From: Dendrophyllia cribrosa
Lineage: Eukaryota > Cnidaria > Anthozoa > Scleractinia > Dendrophylliidae
Direction: 5' to 3'
DNA length: 64,000 bases
Assembly (NCBI GenBank): GCA_024195265.1
Contig: JAJLRJ010000006.1
Coordinates: forward strand, 3,468,501 to 3,532,500
Positions 12,501 through 23,943 of this stretch are shown in pieces (position 1 is the first letter of the stretch; each line of letters starts with the position of its first letter). Below the pieces are notes generated by a model. That model was not told where the DNA came from. It did no database searches and saw nothing but the letters and a program-made list of their open reading frames with translations. Position numbers and translations under genes: made by a program.

Positions 12501-15500
12501 ATTTTTGGTATTTTGTCTGAGCAAGCAGACCAGTTTGACTTTGATTTTTGCTTTCCTTTGACAGGCAATATGCATGTATTTGTTTTATGGCCATCAATAA
12601 AATAGAAACTGGAAAGAAAAGGTTAGTAATGTCTTAAAACATGACAAATTTACAAAGAAGCATGGGATTCAATGTAGCATTCAAACTCAAGTTCAAAATG
12701 TAACAGAAGGCATTGGTGTATGGGGCACATAATAATCCTTCAGGATCTCAATCTATTGACTCTATAAAGATCTTTTTGTAAGTCTCAATTTTTGCTAAAG
12801 GGACACACATTAAAGGGACACTGTCATGAGGGCACATGTGCCAGTTTCTTGAATCGAAACTTGTAAAGTTCAGCCTAAATTTTTCAAGTTGAAGTGTCGA
12901 TTTAAAAAATGGCGTTGAGTTTCATTGTTTTTCACCGTGACCACCGCCACTAGTCGACGACATTTTGAAATTGACACTTAAAGAAACTGGTGCATGTGCC
13001 CTCATGATAATGTCCCTTTACATGTAATAATAAAACCTCAGCTGTAGAAAATAGTCTGCACAAATGTATACTTATTTCCTTCCTTCATAAAGGAAATAGA
13101 GAAATCTGCATGCAGGCAACTGTATAAATTACACAATGGTAAACACACAACTCTGAGCAGTCATGTTCGTTGCAAGTCCACAATGCTGTGCCTTGTTAAT
13201 TGTCTATCAATGTAGCTAGGGCTTAGAATTGTAGTACATTTGTAGCTGAGTCCTCCCTGGCCGCCAGCCCTGTCAGCTTGCTAAACATAATATTGACAGG
13301 GATGATTGTTGGAAATTTTGAAAGGAACCCCAAAGGTACCAGAAACCATTTTGTAGGTGTGGCTCACATTAAATTTTTACTACTAAGAGGTACCAATTCT
13401 TTCAGAAAAGTTGTTTCTGTCAGCACATTTTTCTGGCTTAATACCCTAAAAGATATCAGAATAACTTTAACAGTGGTCATTTTCGATTTACATGTAAACC
13501 ACTAATTTTTACCTCTAAAAGGTATGTTGATTACCAAGTCCTTTTACCAAGTCCTTTTACATGGAAGTCCCATCCCCTGGGATTTGAGCCTGAATAACAT
13601 GAATGTACATGTTAACTATAAATCTGTCTTCAGCATTTTTTGGTTGACTGGATCTTATTGTTCTTATCTGCTAGGCTGTTGTATCTGACATTTGATGACC
13701 TCACTTTCTGCGCTGAGCAGATGTTAGATCACTGGACTGTTGGATCAGTTGAAGGATCAACTGGTTAGTTTATATAACCCACATGTGATCAACATGTAAT
13801 TTGTTTTCTTACAATATCAATATGCTGCCCCCCCCCCCGGGGGGGGGGGGGGGGGGTGTACTCTGTATATTTTTGGGTGGGGGTGTGCCACTGGGACTCT
13901 GAAACCCTTACCCTATACCAGACCTTGTTCAGCTGATTTTACAACCCCATACTAGACACCAAACATCCCTACTTTATCCCAGACTTACCATTTTTAGAGC
14001 TGTATCACCATTACAGTCAAATATGCGTTAAATAAAATAATATCTTACAACGTCACATTTTCTTGCTCATCCGAGTTTCAATTCCTATTCTAGACATAAT
14101 TCTTCATACCACTGATCAGTTTCCTGGCAAATGATACCCTATTCTAGACCAAAACTCTCTGATAAACTGCTTGAAAACCATACCCTTCACAGCGGCACAT
14201 AGCCATATAGCTTATATTTGAGAGTACCCCCCCCCCCCCCCTTTTTGAGTCATTGTCTGACTGCGATGATAATATGATACATCCCATCTGGAGCACAGGC
14301 ACTCCAAGCTCAGTGTGAGAGTCAGTTACGTGTGGTACCGTATTACATAATATCAACATGGCTGCAAATATAAGAATTTGTATGGGAATCCCGGTAATAG
14401 GTTCAAGGAGATAATTATACGCAAAAGTTCTCAATAAAAAAGCCGTACCTTATTTTCATGGTATGTTGCTTGCTTTCTGTGTGGTTATTGTCCTGATTTA
14501 ACGTTTCTTTGTTCCCCGTGTTTCCACTCATAAAGAGAGAACACTTGCTCTCTTTTGCTTATAATTACATGAGCTTGGGGTGCCTGTGTCTGGAGTGGAG
14601 TAGTACTGATCTCTCCAAACTACTGAAAACCTGGACTGCGTGCCTCGCGCGCTTCGTGCCTCATGCCTCATGCGCTCCGTGCCTCACGTCTCATGCCTGG
14701 CGCGTCATTTTGCCAGTATCAGTGCGTTATGCCGTTTCCACAAACTAAAGAAGGAAAAACGGAGTGTTTTGCAGTCTGCTGAAAACCTAGTTCCTTAAAT
14801 GCGATCTTACATGTACCTCCTCCATTATGAATAGTTTAAAGCTTGTCAAATATTAATCGGACACAACATTCTACATAAAATGTACCTCTATAACTATGTT
14901 TTTGTGACTTACATCCTCTGTCTAAAAATTGCCAGTAAAATAACAAACTTTATTCCTAACATTCAACAGCTTCTTCTCGTCCGATTATAACCATTAACAA
15001 GTTCGTCATCGTCTGTAAGCATTGATTTTACAGTCAATTTTTAACTCACACGATTGATTTCTGCACAAAATTTGTTGAATGTGTTTTTCACTGAACACCA
15101 GTCTGCACAAAGGACTAAAAATAATTGTACATTCACTATACACTCTAAATTTAGACTTTTTCGATGCAGGTAGCAGTTCCATTGTACCCATATAATTAAT
15201 TTCAAATCTTAATTTAATGTGTGTTACAGCGAACAGTACAATACTTTCATTTTATTCTTTGATCAAGTCGCACACTAGGAAATAAGTTAAGGGTGTTACA
15301 CTTTTGCGTTTTGCATGCAATAACCTTGACATAATAGTATCCCTGAAAAAAAAAAAAAGAAGAAAGATTGCTGGTTGTGTGTACAAATTAAACATTGAAA
15401 GTGTCTATTAACCCATTGACTCCTAGCCTAGCGAAAAACGGCAATTTGAAGCCACTTATAACGAGAAAATGAAAATATTTAACAAGAAGTGGCAATTGGT

Positions 15501-18500
15501 AGGAAGACCAAATTTTTATTCGATTTTGTCAGTCAAATTTACTGGGTTTCTTGCGTATGTATCTTGCCCATTTCAGGGAGTCGCTCTCATTTGAGCACAC
15601 TTGAAAGATTTCTTCGTCCTGCTGAAGTTGGTCATCATAGACATCTTTTTTCGCAAAGTGATAACGTCACAATGGTGCAAGGACTGTGGAGCGGTTTTGG
15701 AGTCAGTGGGTTAAGGTGCAGTGTTACAATGCTCTCAGTTCGCCAGCTACATGTACTTTTGATTGTGCTATATTTCTATTTTTGCAGCTGCAGACGTAGG
15801 GGATACCGGTGCAGAATTTGACAGAGTTTTCCTTCAAGAGTTGAGAGATCTGAAAGTGTTTGTTAACGACAGGGAAATAGTGGAGGAACACAAAAGGTTA
15901 GGGTTAGGGAATTTGATTGATTCATAGCCTGCGAGAGTAGATTCTCAGCGAATTGATTTAGTGAAACTAGTTGTGAAATTTATAACATGACTTTGGCTTG
16001 GTTCGAGCACCTATAGTTTCAGTTTTTTTTTAATCCTAATCAGTTGTGAGGTATAAAAATACCAACCAAATGACAACGAAAATCTAAGAATGGAACATAC
16101 AAAGACCAGAGGAGCCATGATGGCATTGAACTATGGTCGAGTGAAGTTGTTTAATGTTTGTTTTTCATGCTTTGTTTTTCAGTTTGGTTTGCAGTGATAT
16201 AACGAAAAGATTTACCAAAAAGCTTGCAAAGTCTGTAGAGGGGAATTTCAAGGTGCGGTGTTTAGTGAGTTCATAACAAAATTACTTCAGTCATCCTGTT
16301 TCAACTGCTAGCTGTCCGTTTGAGTCAGTCGAGCGGCTTGCACTGAATTTCTAACCTGCGTTCGCTCGCTTATTGTACATTAGAGTGTAATATTTTAGGA
16401 TTTAGAAGTATATGAATATGTGTTTAGCCTTATTTGTGTATTAGCCTGCATGTTTACCCGTGTATAAATAAAAGTGATGATAATGATGATGTCATTTGCT
16501 TGACCGCTCGACTATCTTGCTGGTTGCTATCAATTCCCGAAAGTAACGGATTTATTACGCAAACGACCTCGATGCAACACTGACTTAGAATTGTACTTTT
16601 GACTACAGTAGCACGGTACTTTGAAGAGTATTTCATCTTAGTTCCTTTCTGCATATTTTGAATTAGAACGTCGTCAAGCTGTCATAATAATTATACCTTT
16701 TACAGTGCTTGAAATAATTTTTCTTGCTTAGAAGGACATGTGTCCTTTCAAACCTCCCTTTTGATCGGACATTTTACAGTATTGGTCGGACACCGCCATT
16801 ATAGGACGTAAATTTCGCATTTTGACAAGAGAATGCAAAAATGACGCACCGGCCTCGACATTTTTTCTTCAAACTGTGCTTTGTTATCAATGTGTTGAAT
16901 TATAAAACTATTATTGCGCTCAAGCTTGCGTGATATCGCCTAATTTTAGCCGACTCGGCCTACGGCCTCGTCGGCTAGAATTAGGCGATATCACGCGCGC
17001 TTTAATAGTTAATTATGTATGTATGTATGTATGTTGGATTTTTCCTGAGACACAATCTGTAAGCATACACGACGTGCTATGAGAAAGTTTGCAATGCATT
17101 GTAAGGCGATTTCAAATGACACGGCCTTTTCTGAATTTTCGCGAATCAAGGGAGCCTTAGCAGCAAAATAAATGGTATAAACAGCTTAAATTCTTATTGT
17201 AATGTTTTTGGAATCAAATGCGATGAGTTAACAAGACTTTCCAGGCAAAAGCTATGGAATTTTTACGCTTGGGCACCATGTCCGAGCATAATTTAAAATT
17301 GGTCGGACAATGTCCGATGACCGACTGTTATTTTCAGCACTGTTTTAGGGTATTAAGCCAGAAAAATATGCTGACAGCAACAATGTTTCAGAGAGAATTG
17401 ATACCTCTTAGGGGTCAAAACTAATATGAGTTGCACCCACAAGACATGTTTCCGGTACCTTTTAAGGGTTCTTTTCACGCACCCCCGTCAATTAAATATG
17501 GGAGTCCCCCCCCCCCACCCCCGGGCGTTGTTCATTATCTGTACTGAAGGGTAGCCCGACAGCTTCTTTTCACGTATTACCATCATCAGGTTTTCTACGC
17601 TGACGTTATTTGGGTCGTCACGCAACGACCCAAATAACGGCTGCGTATGAGACTATATCAATCATGAATGATTATTTTTTAATTTCTAGAATCTCTGTCG
17701 AAGTCTGCTAAATATTGCTGCCAGTCTTATACACAGTAAGGAAGTGAAGGATGTTTTAAGTGACTTTGTGGAAAAGGTAACTTCGTCTTGTGTTAGGACA
17801 ATAACAAAATTATACGAACACGTTTCCAACCCTCAGGACGTCTTGTTCGCCTCAAACGTTGGCAACATTTTCCCCGATGCACACTGTAAAACCCAGGACG
17901 AACGAGTCAAGTCATTAATCACAACAATGGGAAGTTTCATGTTTAATGGCGTTACCGGCCATTACCTACCCTTGGTATCAAAGGGTTTTCCTTTGCACGT
18001 GAGAAGTCTGGCCGGGGCCGCAGTATTGGCAAAGCAGGAGGTACTGGTGTTATAAACGGTACCACAGGCGTTACTGAAGAGAATACCATCTTCAAGACAT
18101 TTTGGAAATAAGTGTGATAAACCGTTACAAATACCTGACGGTGAAGTATTCCTTAAATCGTAGAAATCAATACAATAAGTTCGCGCTAAATCTTCAGAGG
18201 GAAAAATTGCTAAATAAGTTTTCTACATTTTTTGTTCTAAAACGTCTTGATACAGTGTTACACAACTTTGTTTTTCTTTCTTTCTTTTTGTTTGGCAACA
18301 GTTTATCGAGCCATGCAAACAGCTTGACTGGGATTCTAAAGAGACAGAGATATTTCTTGGTTCCTTAGTGGAAACATGCAGTAAACTGGATTCTTTATAC
18401 AAGTATGTTTTGTTTTTGTACCATGGCAGGCAATGCTAATCACGTGGCCGAGTGGTCAGGGCGCCGGAAATGAAGATCGGAGGTCCCGGGCTCGAGTCTC

Positions 18501-18830
18501 GCTCTGACCACCAGCTGGAGTTGTTTCACGGTAGACCCGAGTTTAACTCCTCGGCCACGCTTGTAAAATAGCCAACTGGTCTGCCTCCTACCAGTTGGAT
18601 TTCTTACCATTTTATGTTCAATTTGAAGTATTTGTTTCTGTTATTTGAATTCTCAGCCCCACTAGCACTTGTGTTATAAACACTTACCGAGGGTAATTCA
18701 ATAAAGGTCATTTATTGACAATAGCCTTGGTTCTTATTTCAACAGAAGCAACTTAGATCGTTTGATTCCTGTGTATTCCCGTTTCATGACTGTGTCACAA
18801 AAGTGTATTGTGAGGATGTACCATGAGTGA
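6509..18830 (+). CDS. FIBP: Acidic FGF intracellular-binding protein, complete
   Basis: FIBP is an intracellular protein named for binding FGF1 and linked in vertebrates to FGF1 mitogenic signalling and growth control. Eleven coding exons join in frame: 6509-6590, 8363-8561, 10004-10130, 11847-11950, 12565-12621, 13675-13763, 15788-15896, 16183-16252, 17690-17776, 18302-18402 and 18746-18830. The product is 369 aa, close to the roughly 360 aa of vertebrate FIBP. Family signatures are seen in order: [14 protein letters not shown] near the N terminus, [50 protein letters not shown] and a C-terminal RMYHE ending like the human RLYHD. I chose the first ATG because it gives the family N terminus. 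Several donors are GTTRG-type rather than GTRAG. The assignment rests on remembered family sequence, with high confidence because every exon fits in order. Confidence 0.93.
6745..7084. mobile_element. Inverted-repeat MITE in FIBP intron 1
   Basis: Two arms of about 130 bases (about 6745-6877 and 6958-7084) are reverse complements; the outer ends share AGACAAATTCGGCTAA. The spacer is about 80 bases. A related fragment with GTGGGGTTATACAGAAATCTTTCC occurs near 30122. No coding capacity. Confidence 0.8.
8036..8180. repeat. Palindromic repeat in FIBP intron 1
   Basis: The two halves around a centre near 8108 are reverse complements and contain GAGAATATCGGCCC on one side and GGGCCGATATTCTTCC on the other, followed by mirrored CCGTAC motifs. 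A related short dyad (TCCAATATTCTCTAAGTATT) precedes it near 7951. It is likely a short fold-back element. Confidence 0.7.
9198..9692. mobile_element. Short DNA transposon with CAG..CTG ends
   Basis: The ends are inverted repeats CAGACTGTCCAACC and GGTTGGACAGTCTG. The identical hexamer CTCTTA flanks the element on both sides (9192-9197 and 9693-9698) and is the probable target-site duplication. It is 495 bases long with no transposase and contains a 21-base G run at 9563-9583. CAG/CTG ends recall hAT elements, but those usually duplicate 8 bases, so the family is open. Confidence 0.7.
10502..11518 (+). mobile_element. TTAA-flanked transposon, copy A, in FIBP intron 3
   Basis: TTAA lies at 10498-10501 and 11519-11522. 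The termini are the inverted repeat CCCATTGACACCTGA. The 1,017-base body is matched in opposite orientation by 50714-51724. TTAA plus CCC-type ends resemble piggyBac-derived non-autonomous elements. Open frames inside match no family I know. Confidence 0.8.
11593..11622 (-). other. Hammerhead-like core motif
   Basis: On the minus strand CTGATGA is followed by a short GGCAA/TTGCC hairpin and GAAA, the order of the conserved hammerhead core. One extra base separates the first box from the stem, and I could not identify stem III or a cleavage site. Similar motifs occur at 23920, 32005 and 60375. Confidence 0.25.
12049..12448. repeat. Poly(G) tracts in FIBP intron 4
   Basis: Long G runs broken by single T or A occur at 12049-12085, 12099-12112 and 12422-12448. 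They are accompanied by GGCTTATAAGAAG and GGGGCTTAAT, a style also seen as CCCGCTTATAAGCCC near 60233. They are candidates for G-quadruplex formation and for assembly length error. Confidence 0.7.
12811..13020. mobile_element. Short MITE, TAAAGGGACA ends
   Basis: The 210-base element starts TAAAGGGACACTGTCATGAG and ends with its inverted form, with CAT on both flanks as the possible target duplication. A related element with TTAAAGGGGCAGTGTCACG ends lies at about 35287-35521. No coding capacity. Confidence 0.7.
13839..14241. mobile_element. G-tipped inverted-repeat element, GGGGGTACTC type
   Basis: The element is bordered by a G run at the left (13839-13856) and a C run at the right (to 14241). 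Its left end reads GGGGTGTACTC and the reverse complement of its right end reads GGGGGTACTCTC. The interior contains repeated phrases such as CCCTATNNNAGACC. A related copy in opposite orientation lies at about 26991-27415. Confidence 0.65.
15412..15710. mobile_element. TTAA-flanked MITE, CCCATTGACTCC ends
   Basis: TTAA at 15408-15411 and 15711-15714 brackets a 299-base element with CCCATTGACTCC and an inverted GGAGTCAGTGGG terminus. The ends match those of the 1 kb elements at 10502 and 50714, so it is probably mobilised by the same transposase. It lies in FIBP intron 6. Confidence 0.8.
16909..17009. repeat. Fold-back repeat followed by (ATGT)n
   Basis: The arms GTGATATCGCCTAATT and AATTAGGCGATATCAC face each other around a CCTACGGCC centre. 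A short TATG microsatellite follows at 17015-17034. It lies in FIBP intron 8 and is non-coding. Confidence 0.75.
18443..18705 (+). mobile_element. tRNA-derived SINE in FIBP intron 10
   Basis: A tRNA-like head has an A box (GTGGCCGAGTGGTCAGGGCG) and a B box (GGGCTCGAGTCTC), resembling the Ser/Leu type of tRNA promoter. It is followed by a non-tRNA body ending near AATTCAATAAAGG. The orientation is the same as FIBP. Boundaries are approximate. Confidence 0.65.
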
Positions 18831-19266
18831 ACTCGTAACAAGATGTCACGCAATCTTCAAAGTCAAGATTTCACCCCTGAGCTCGTGGGCAACACATTTA
18901 CCATCAATGATGCTAAGGGCCTTGAATTTACAAGCTAAATAGAGGACTCTGCCTTGTCCCAAGCGCCGTTGCATTTTTTTCGGTAAAATGCAGGAAAAAC
19001 GAGGTGCAAGGCTCGATGAGAAGACGAAACGCATCAGTCTCACAACTCCATTCACCACACGCTTTACAGAGGAGCAACGCCTGGGAACGAGGTTACGTCG
19101 TTTCCAGGGACTCTCTTCCAGACAAACCCTGTGAATGCAACATGATCTCCTCTCTGAATTAACGATTATCGTTAATTCTTAAATTGCTCCGAATTAATGA
19201 TTATAGTTAATTCCGAACACTGTTCCCAGGACATTTCAGAAAAGAAGAAATAAAAAAAAACATGTT

Positions 19267-19339
19267 ATTTGGACTACGGGATTCGAACCCGGAACTACCG
19301 CTACTAGGAACGTCTTCTTACCACTAGACTACCGAACAA
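19267..19339 (-). other. tRNA-like sequence (pseudo-tRNA)
   Basis: It has a pol III A box (TAGTCTAGTGGTAAGA), a D-arm-like GTCT/AGAC pair and a B box GGGTTCGAATCCC. The acceptor halves do not pair, so I do not call a functional tRNA. Confidence 0.5.
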
Positions 19340-19588
19340 CAAGGCGATGGGAAATTATATCTGCAAGATATTTATTTGAGTCTTACATAGAATATCATTG
19401 ATCTACAGTGATTAGGCCTAAGCGCTGATTTCAAATGGTTAGCTTTTTGCTGAGGTTTGGTGATCAAGCTTTTTCATTTACTTTCTAAAATTATTTTCAA
19501 GCGAGTGATTTTATAGGCTTACTAAAGGGTGTAGAATAAGCACATGAATTTTATTGTTAAAAAATTGAGGTTTGCTCAACCAGCAGCG

Positions 19589-19664
19589 TGGTGGTCCAGT
19601 GGTTAGACGAGAGGATAAGTCAGCGAAGGGTCGTAGGGTCGTAGGTTCGAGTCCTGTCCGAACA
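19589..19664 (+). other. tRNA-like sequence (pseudo-tRNA)
   Basis: It has A and B boxes with normal spacing and a duplicated GGGTCGTA just before the B box. It is embedded in the right arm of the inverted-repeat element and mirrors the tRNA-like block of the left arm. Confidence 0.5.
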
Positions 19665-20233
19665 CTAAGGATTGTTCTTTTTCAACAAAAATGCTGATTT
19701 CCCAGAATTCCTTTCAGACTGTCAGTGTTCGGAATTAACTATAATCGTTAATTCGGAGCAATTTAAGAATTAACGATAATCGTTAATTCAGAGAGGAGGA
19801 CGGGTTGGTGAATGCGATTGGGAAAGATGAGTGTTGGCACCATTCCCTTTCTCGATGATCGAGCGGGCAAGGTAATTTCGCGAGAGGGCGTTTTATTAGC
19901 GTGCCGACTCGACCACAACTGCTAGGGACATAGGGACTGATAGCATTCTATTAAGGGAAGACACAGAGCTGAGAGGACTGTTAAATGAATACAATCACAC
20001 CAGAATGCATTTTTTTAACACATTGCAGATTAAATTGTTGTTATCAAAATATTTCTTGTAAATAGCTTACTAAAGGAAACATGGCAAATAAATAAATTTA
20101 TCAAACAACAAAGGTACAATCCATTTTTTGTCTGGATACATTTATAATATTGTTCAATTTCTGACAAACATCGACAGAAATTCCTACACTTAAGGTCATT
20201 TCGAACAAGATACCTAACATGAAAACTACACCG

Positions 20234-23200
20234 CTATAAGGTTACACCTATATGATAGTCATACTTTGCCTTGTTGTTCAGTGAATGGTTAACTTTTCTA
20301 AACTTTCTATGTATGCTTCCAGTAGCAATAGGAAGCCTGGAACGTTTGTGGTCTGCTTTTGTTTGTGTTCTCGGTGCATCAACCGCTTTGTGACCGCCCC
20401 TTTTGAAGCTGCGCAAGGGGCTGGGTTCTTCAGGGTCTAAATCCATAGGGGCGTGCGAGAGCTTCGCTCGCGCGGGACTTAATGTCATACAAACCCGTTT
20501 GCTTTTAGTTCCGGCTCGTTTATCTGAAGCCTTATTTCCCGATCCGCTGTCATCAGCCGTTCTCTTTCTCTTGTTTCTTTGCGCGGGTGTTTGTGGACTC
20601 GCTGGCTGTAACTTCTCTTTAGCTTTACTTATCAACTCCTTGATCACGTTAGCATCACGTGTAAGCGGGCGCAATGGAAAGTACGCATGAGCAAATGGTT
20701 GCATCCGCAGCTGATTGTTTTTAGTAACAGCGGCATCTTGCCAGTTGTTGTGTGCGATCCTGGGACCCAGACTATCTCCAAACACGTCATAGAGCTGTTG
20801 GTACAGTTGAAGGGGATTGGACATGAGACTGGTCGAACTCGACCGGGATCGGGTGGAGGCCACGGGAGCTGGGCGCTGAATTACGCTCGCCCCAGCCCAT
20901 GGAGACAGATTGCTGCGCAAGACTGGGTGCGAATTGTTAACTTGAAAGCCTAGAGAAGCCATGGGGACGCCGTGCTGTTTGGATTTCAAAAGGCATCCAG
21001 CGGCCTGCTGTAGTAAGAAAAAAAACATGTTTTACTACAATTGAGCCTGTAGTTCGGCGTTTTAAGCAGTAACACTGGCAGGAGACGTGAGATGTATCAA
21101 GGTTTTACTCTCACGCTTCCTTTAAAACGCAAGTATCCTCATAGCTTATATGATACCATAGGCCATGATAACGCGAACGAAAGTTTAAGAAAACAGGAAA
21201 AGACGTGGAAATATAAGACGAGGGCGAGTGCTTCGATAGCTTTCCTAATTCTCTCAAAACTTCCAGTCGCGTTACCATAACTCACCTCAACAAGGAAAGA
21301 AAGTTACTTCTTTGATGAAAAACGAAAACCTACAAAACTAATCCGAACACTAATCTCTGTCAAGTTTATATACTATGAAGCTAATTATTGTTACATGATA
21401 TATTTCCCTGAATTTACGATTTCTCATATGATAGAGCAGTTTTCAATGTGTCGAAAGTAATTTCACGATCGCTTTGTTTTTGCATTGTTACGCTTTGTGA
21501 TTGGTTAAAAATATTTCGCGCCACTTTCTCGGCAACCAATCACAAGCAAAACCAAACCTATTTATGACTTGCTCTCTCGCGTTTTCCCGCGCTTGGCCGC
21601 GGCTACATATATTTTCTTCGAGTTCTTGATTGGTTCATTGGCTTGTCTGCATCTGTTGTGATTGGTCTGAGCAATTACTTTGGTTTTGGTTTTACGACAC
21701 TCGAGTGAATGCTCCATATCTGCTGATCAATTCCTCGTATTTGAAGTGGAGAATGGTGTCTTACCAGAAGAGCTCCATATACTTGGTAAGCTTCGTCCTG
21801 CAGAATAGCATTAGACTGAGTGTTGTCATCCAACACTTGTTGTAACTGATTCCAGTAAGTTCGGAGATGTGGTATCACGTACTGTTCTAATGCCTGGAAT
21901 AAAGTACAATGTAAACAGTTTTTTAAAACACGTCGTTTATCAACAAATCAAAAGCAAAACCCAGCTCTGCTTTCTAGAAACTGATGTGTTACGCTCCTTT
22001 TCCCTTCCTTGGAACCGGTTGCAGTATTTCTGTCCTTGTCGCCCCTTGGGGAAGCGGTCGTAACAAGTATACTCGACGAGGACCCACCTTGTGCAGGGGT
22101 AGGGGGGTTATGCAAGATACCACCTATCTGATGAGTGTAATGGACTAAATTTTTTGGCTTAAAAATTGGAGATAAGACTTGTGTGCATGAAGCTTGCATT
22201 TCTAGTAAAACAGCACAGGAAGATTTTAATCTTTTTCTCAGTTTCTACTCTTGATAGAATGAGGGCTATACCAACAAGACACCATCTTTTTAGGTGGGGG
22301 AGAGGGGGTACATAAAGAGACCACCAGTCTTTTTGTAAAATGGTGGGTCCTGTCCGAGTACAATAGTTTTGACCATTTTCCCTTGGATGTTTTGCCGCAC
22401 TTGGCACCAGTTGCATATTTACCCGTACCCGTTTCATATTTTCCTGCGCTTACCACCGATTGCAAGTTTTCCTGTCCATGTCGCCCCTTGCATTTTTTGC
22501 CGCACTTGGCATGAGTTGCATATTTACCCGCACTTGGCAACCGTTGCATATTTTCTCGCGCTTGCCACCGATTGCATGTTTTCCTGTCCTTGTCGTCCCT
22601 TTGCATGTTCTGCTGCACTTAACCTTGCATGTTTTGTCGCACTTGGCACCAGTTGCATATTTACCCGCACTTGGCAACCGTTGCATATTTTCCCGCGCTT
22701 GCCACCGATTGCAAGTTTTCCCGTCCTTGTCGCCCCTTGCATTTTTTGCCACACTTGGCACCAGTTGCATATTTACCCGCACTTGGCAACAGTTGCATAT
22801 TTTCCCGCGTTTGCCACCGATTGCAAGTTTTCCTGTCCTTGTCGCCGCTTGCATGTTTCCGCGCTTGGCTATGGCACCGGTGCATTATAATATTATTGGC
22901 CCGCCGCGTTATTGCGTTTCTGTGAATAATAAGGTCGTCACGCAAGAGCGGACTAATCGTAGGGGCAATTTACATACTGTCATTTCACGAAAGGACTGGT
23001 TGGGGTACTTGAAACAAGCCTATGGTGCAAATAAAGTCTGGTCTATTGGGGATTTTTGCGTACCTCTGGTCCCAACTCGGTAAGTCCCACTACTGCTCCA
23101 TAATGTGAACAGAAAGGCCGTCCGTCATCTAACAATACCTCTTGAAGAGTCATCAACAGCTGTTGTCTCAAGTAGTTTACTGGGTTGCTACACTTCCTAC

Positions 23201-23490
23201 ACAAACGAACATATAAAGTCGGGAGTAGAGCGGTTATCGTAAAACTGAATAGTTTTACTTTTACTTTAATAACGCTAGCCTGTGCGAAGGTGTCTTCTAT
23301 TTCCTTTTTCCGCGTGAAGCAAAGAAAATAGGGGACGTCTAACAACCCAAAATTGTCGGTCAAACCGTCCTAGCACAAATCACCCCGTAGATTAAGGTGA
23401 CACCGCGCACGAGCCATGGGCGGACAACACGATCGAAGCTTAACCGGGCTTCTGTGCATGAAGCAAGTAGGTGTATTACTACTCCCCCCC

Positions 23491-23522
<32 letters not shown>

Positions 23523-23912
23523 TGGATGGGATGCTAGTTCATCGCAGGGTTACCCCCAGCATTATGTCGCCAGTACCAATTCATACACCTGGGCAGAGAG
23601 AGACATAACACGACAGCCTTCAGATCTGAAGTTTAACAAGTTAACCTCCACACCTCGAAGATAAACCTCCCGATCGGATATCCATTGTAGAATTAAGGAG
23701 ACATTATTGATTAAGGATTTAAAACCAGCTTTAAATGAAAATGTGGGTAGTGAGAAACTTTTTCTTTACTAGCCTTGTATATATGTTTATATTTTCTAGC
23801 AGACTTTAAGATAGGTCTGTATATTATCTTTTTTTTTCACTATTGTCATTTCTTTTAAATTAGGTTCCAATCTTTCTCCGTAACATTTAAATTTATTGTA
23901 TTATATCCAACC

Positions 23913-23943
<31 letters not shown>

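Larger units (their letters stand above)
19153..19795. mobile_element. Inverted-repeat element with two outward-facing tRNA-like cores
   Basis: Near-perfect inverted arms of about 70 bases (19153-19222 and 19726-19795) contain AATTAACGATAATCGTTAATTC-type dyads. Inside each arm lies a tRNA-like block: minus strand at 19267-19339 with box B GGGTTCGAATCCC, and plus strand at 19589-19664 with box A TGGTCCAGTGGTTAGACG and box B GGTTCGAGTCC. Both would transcribe outward toward the ends. Neither folds into a convincing full tRNA (the acceptor stem of the left one does not pair). The element sits between the convergent 3' ends of FIBP and TAF6L. Confidence 0.6.

Noticed and set aside
19267..19664. 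Functional tRNA genes
   Set aside because: A and B boxes are good, but the acceptor stem of the left block does not pair and both blocks sit in transposon arms.
22238..23083. Overlapping ORFs up to 207 codons in the 28/112-base array
   Set aside because: By-product of tandem repetition inside a TAF6L intron.
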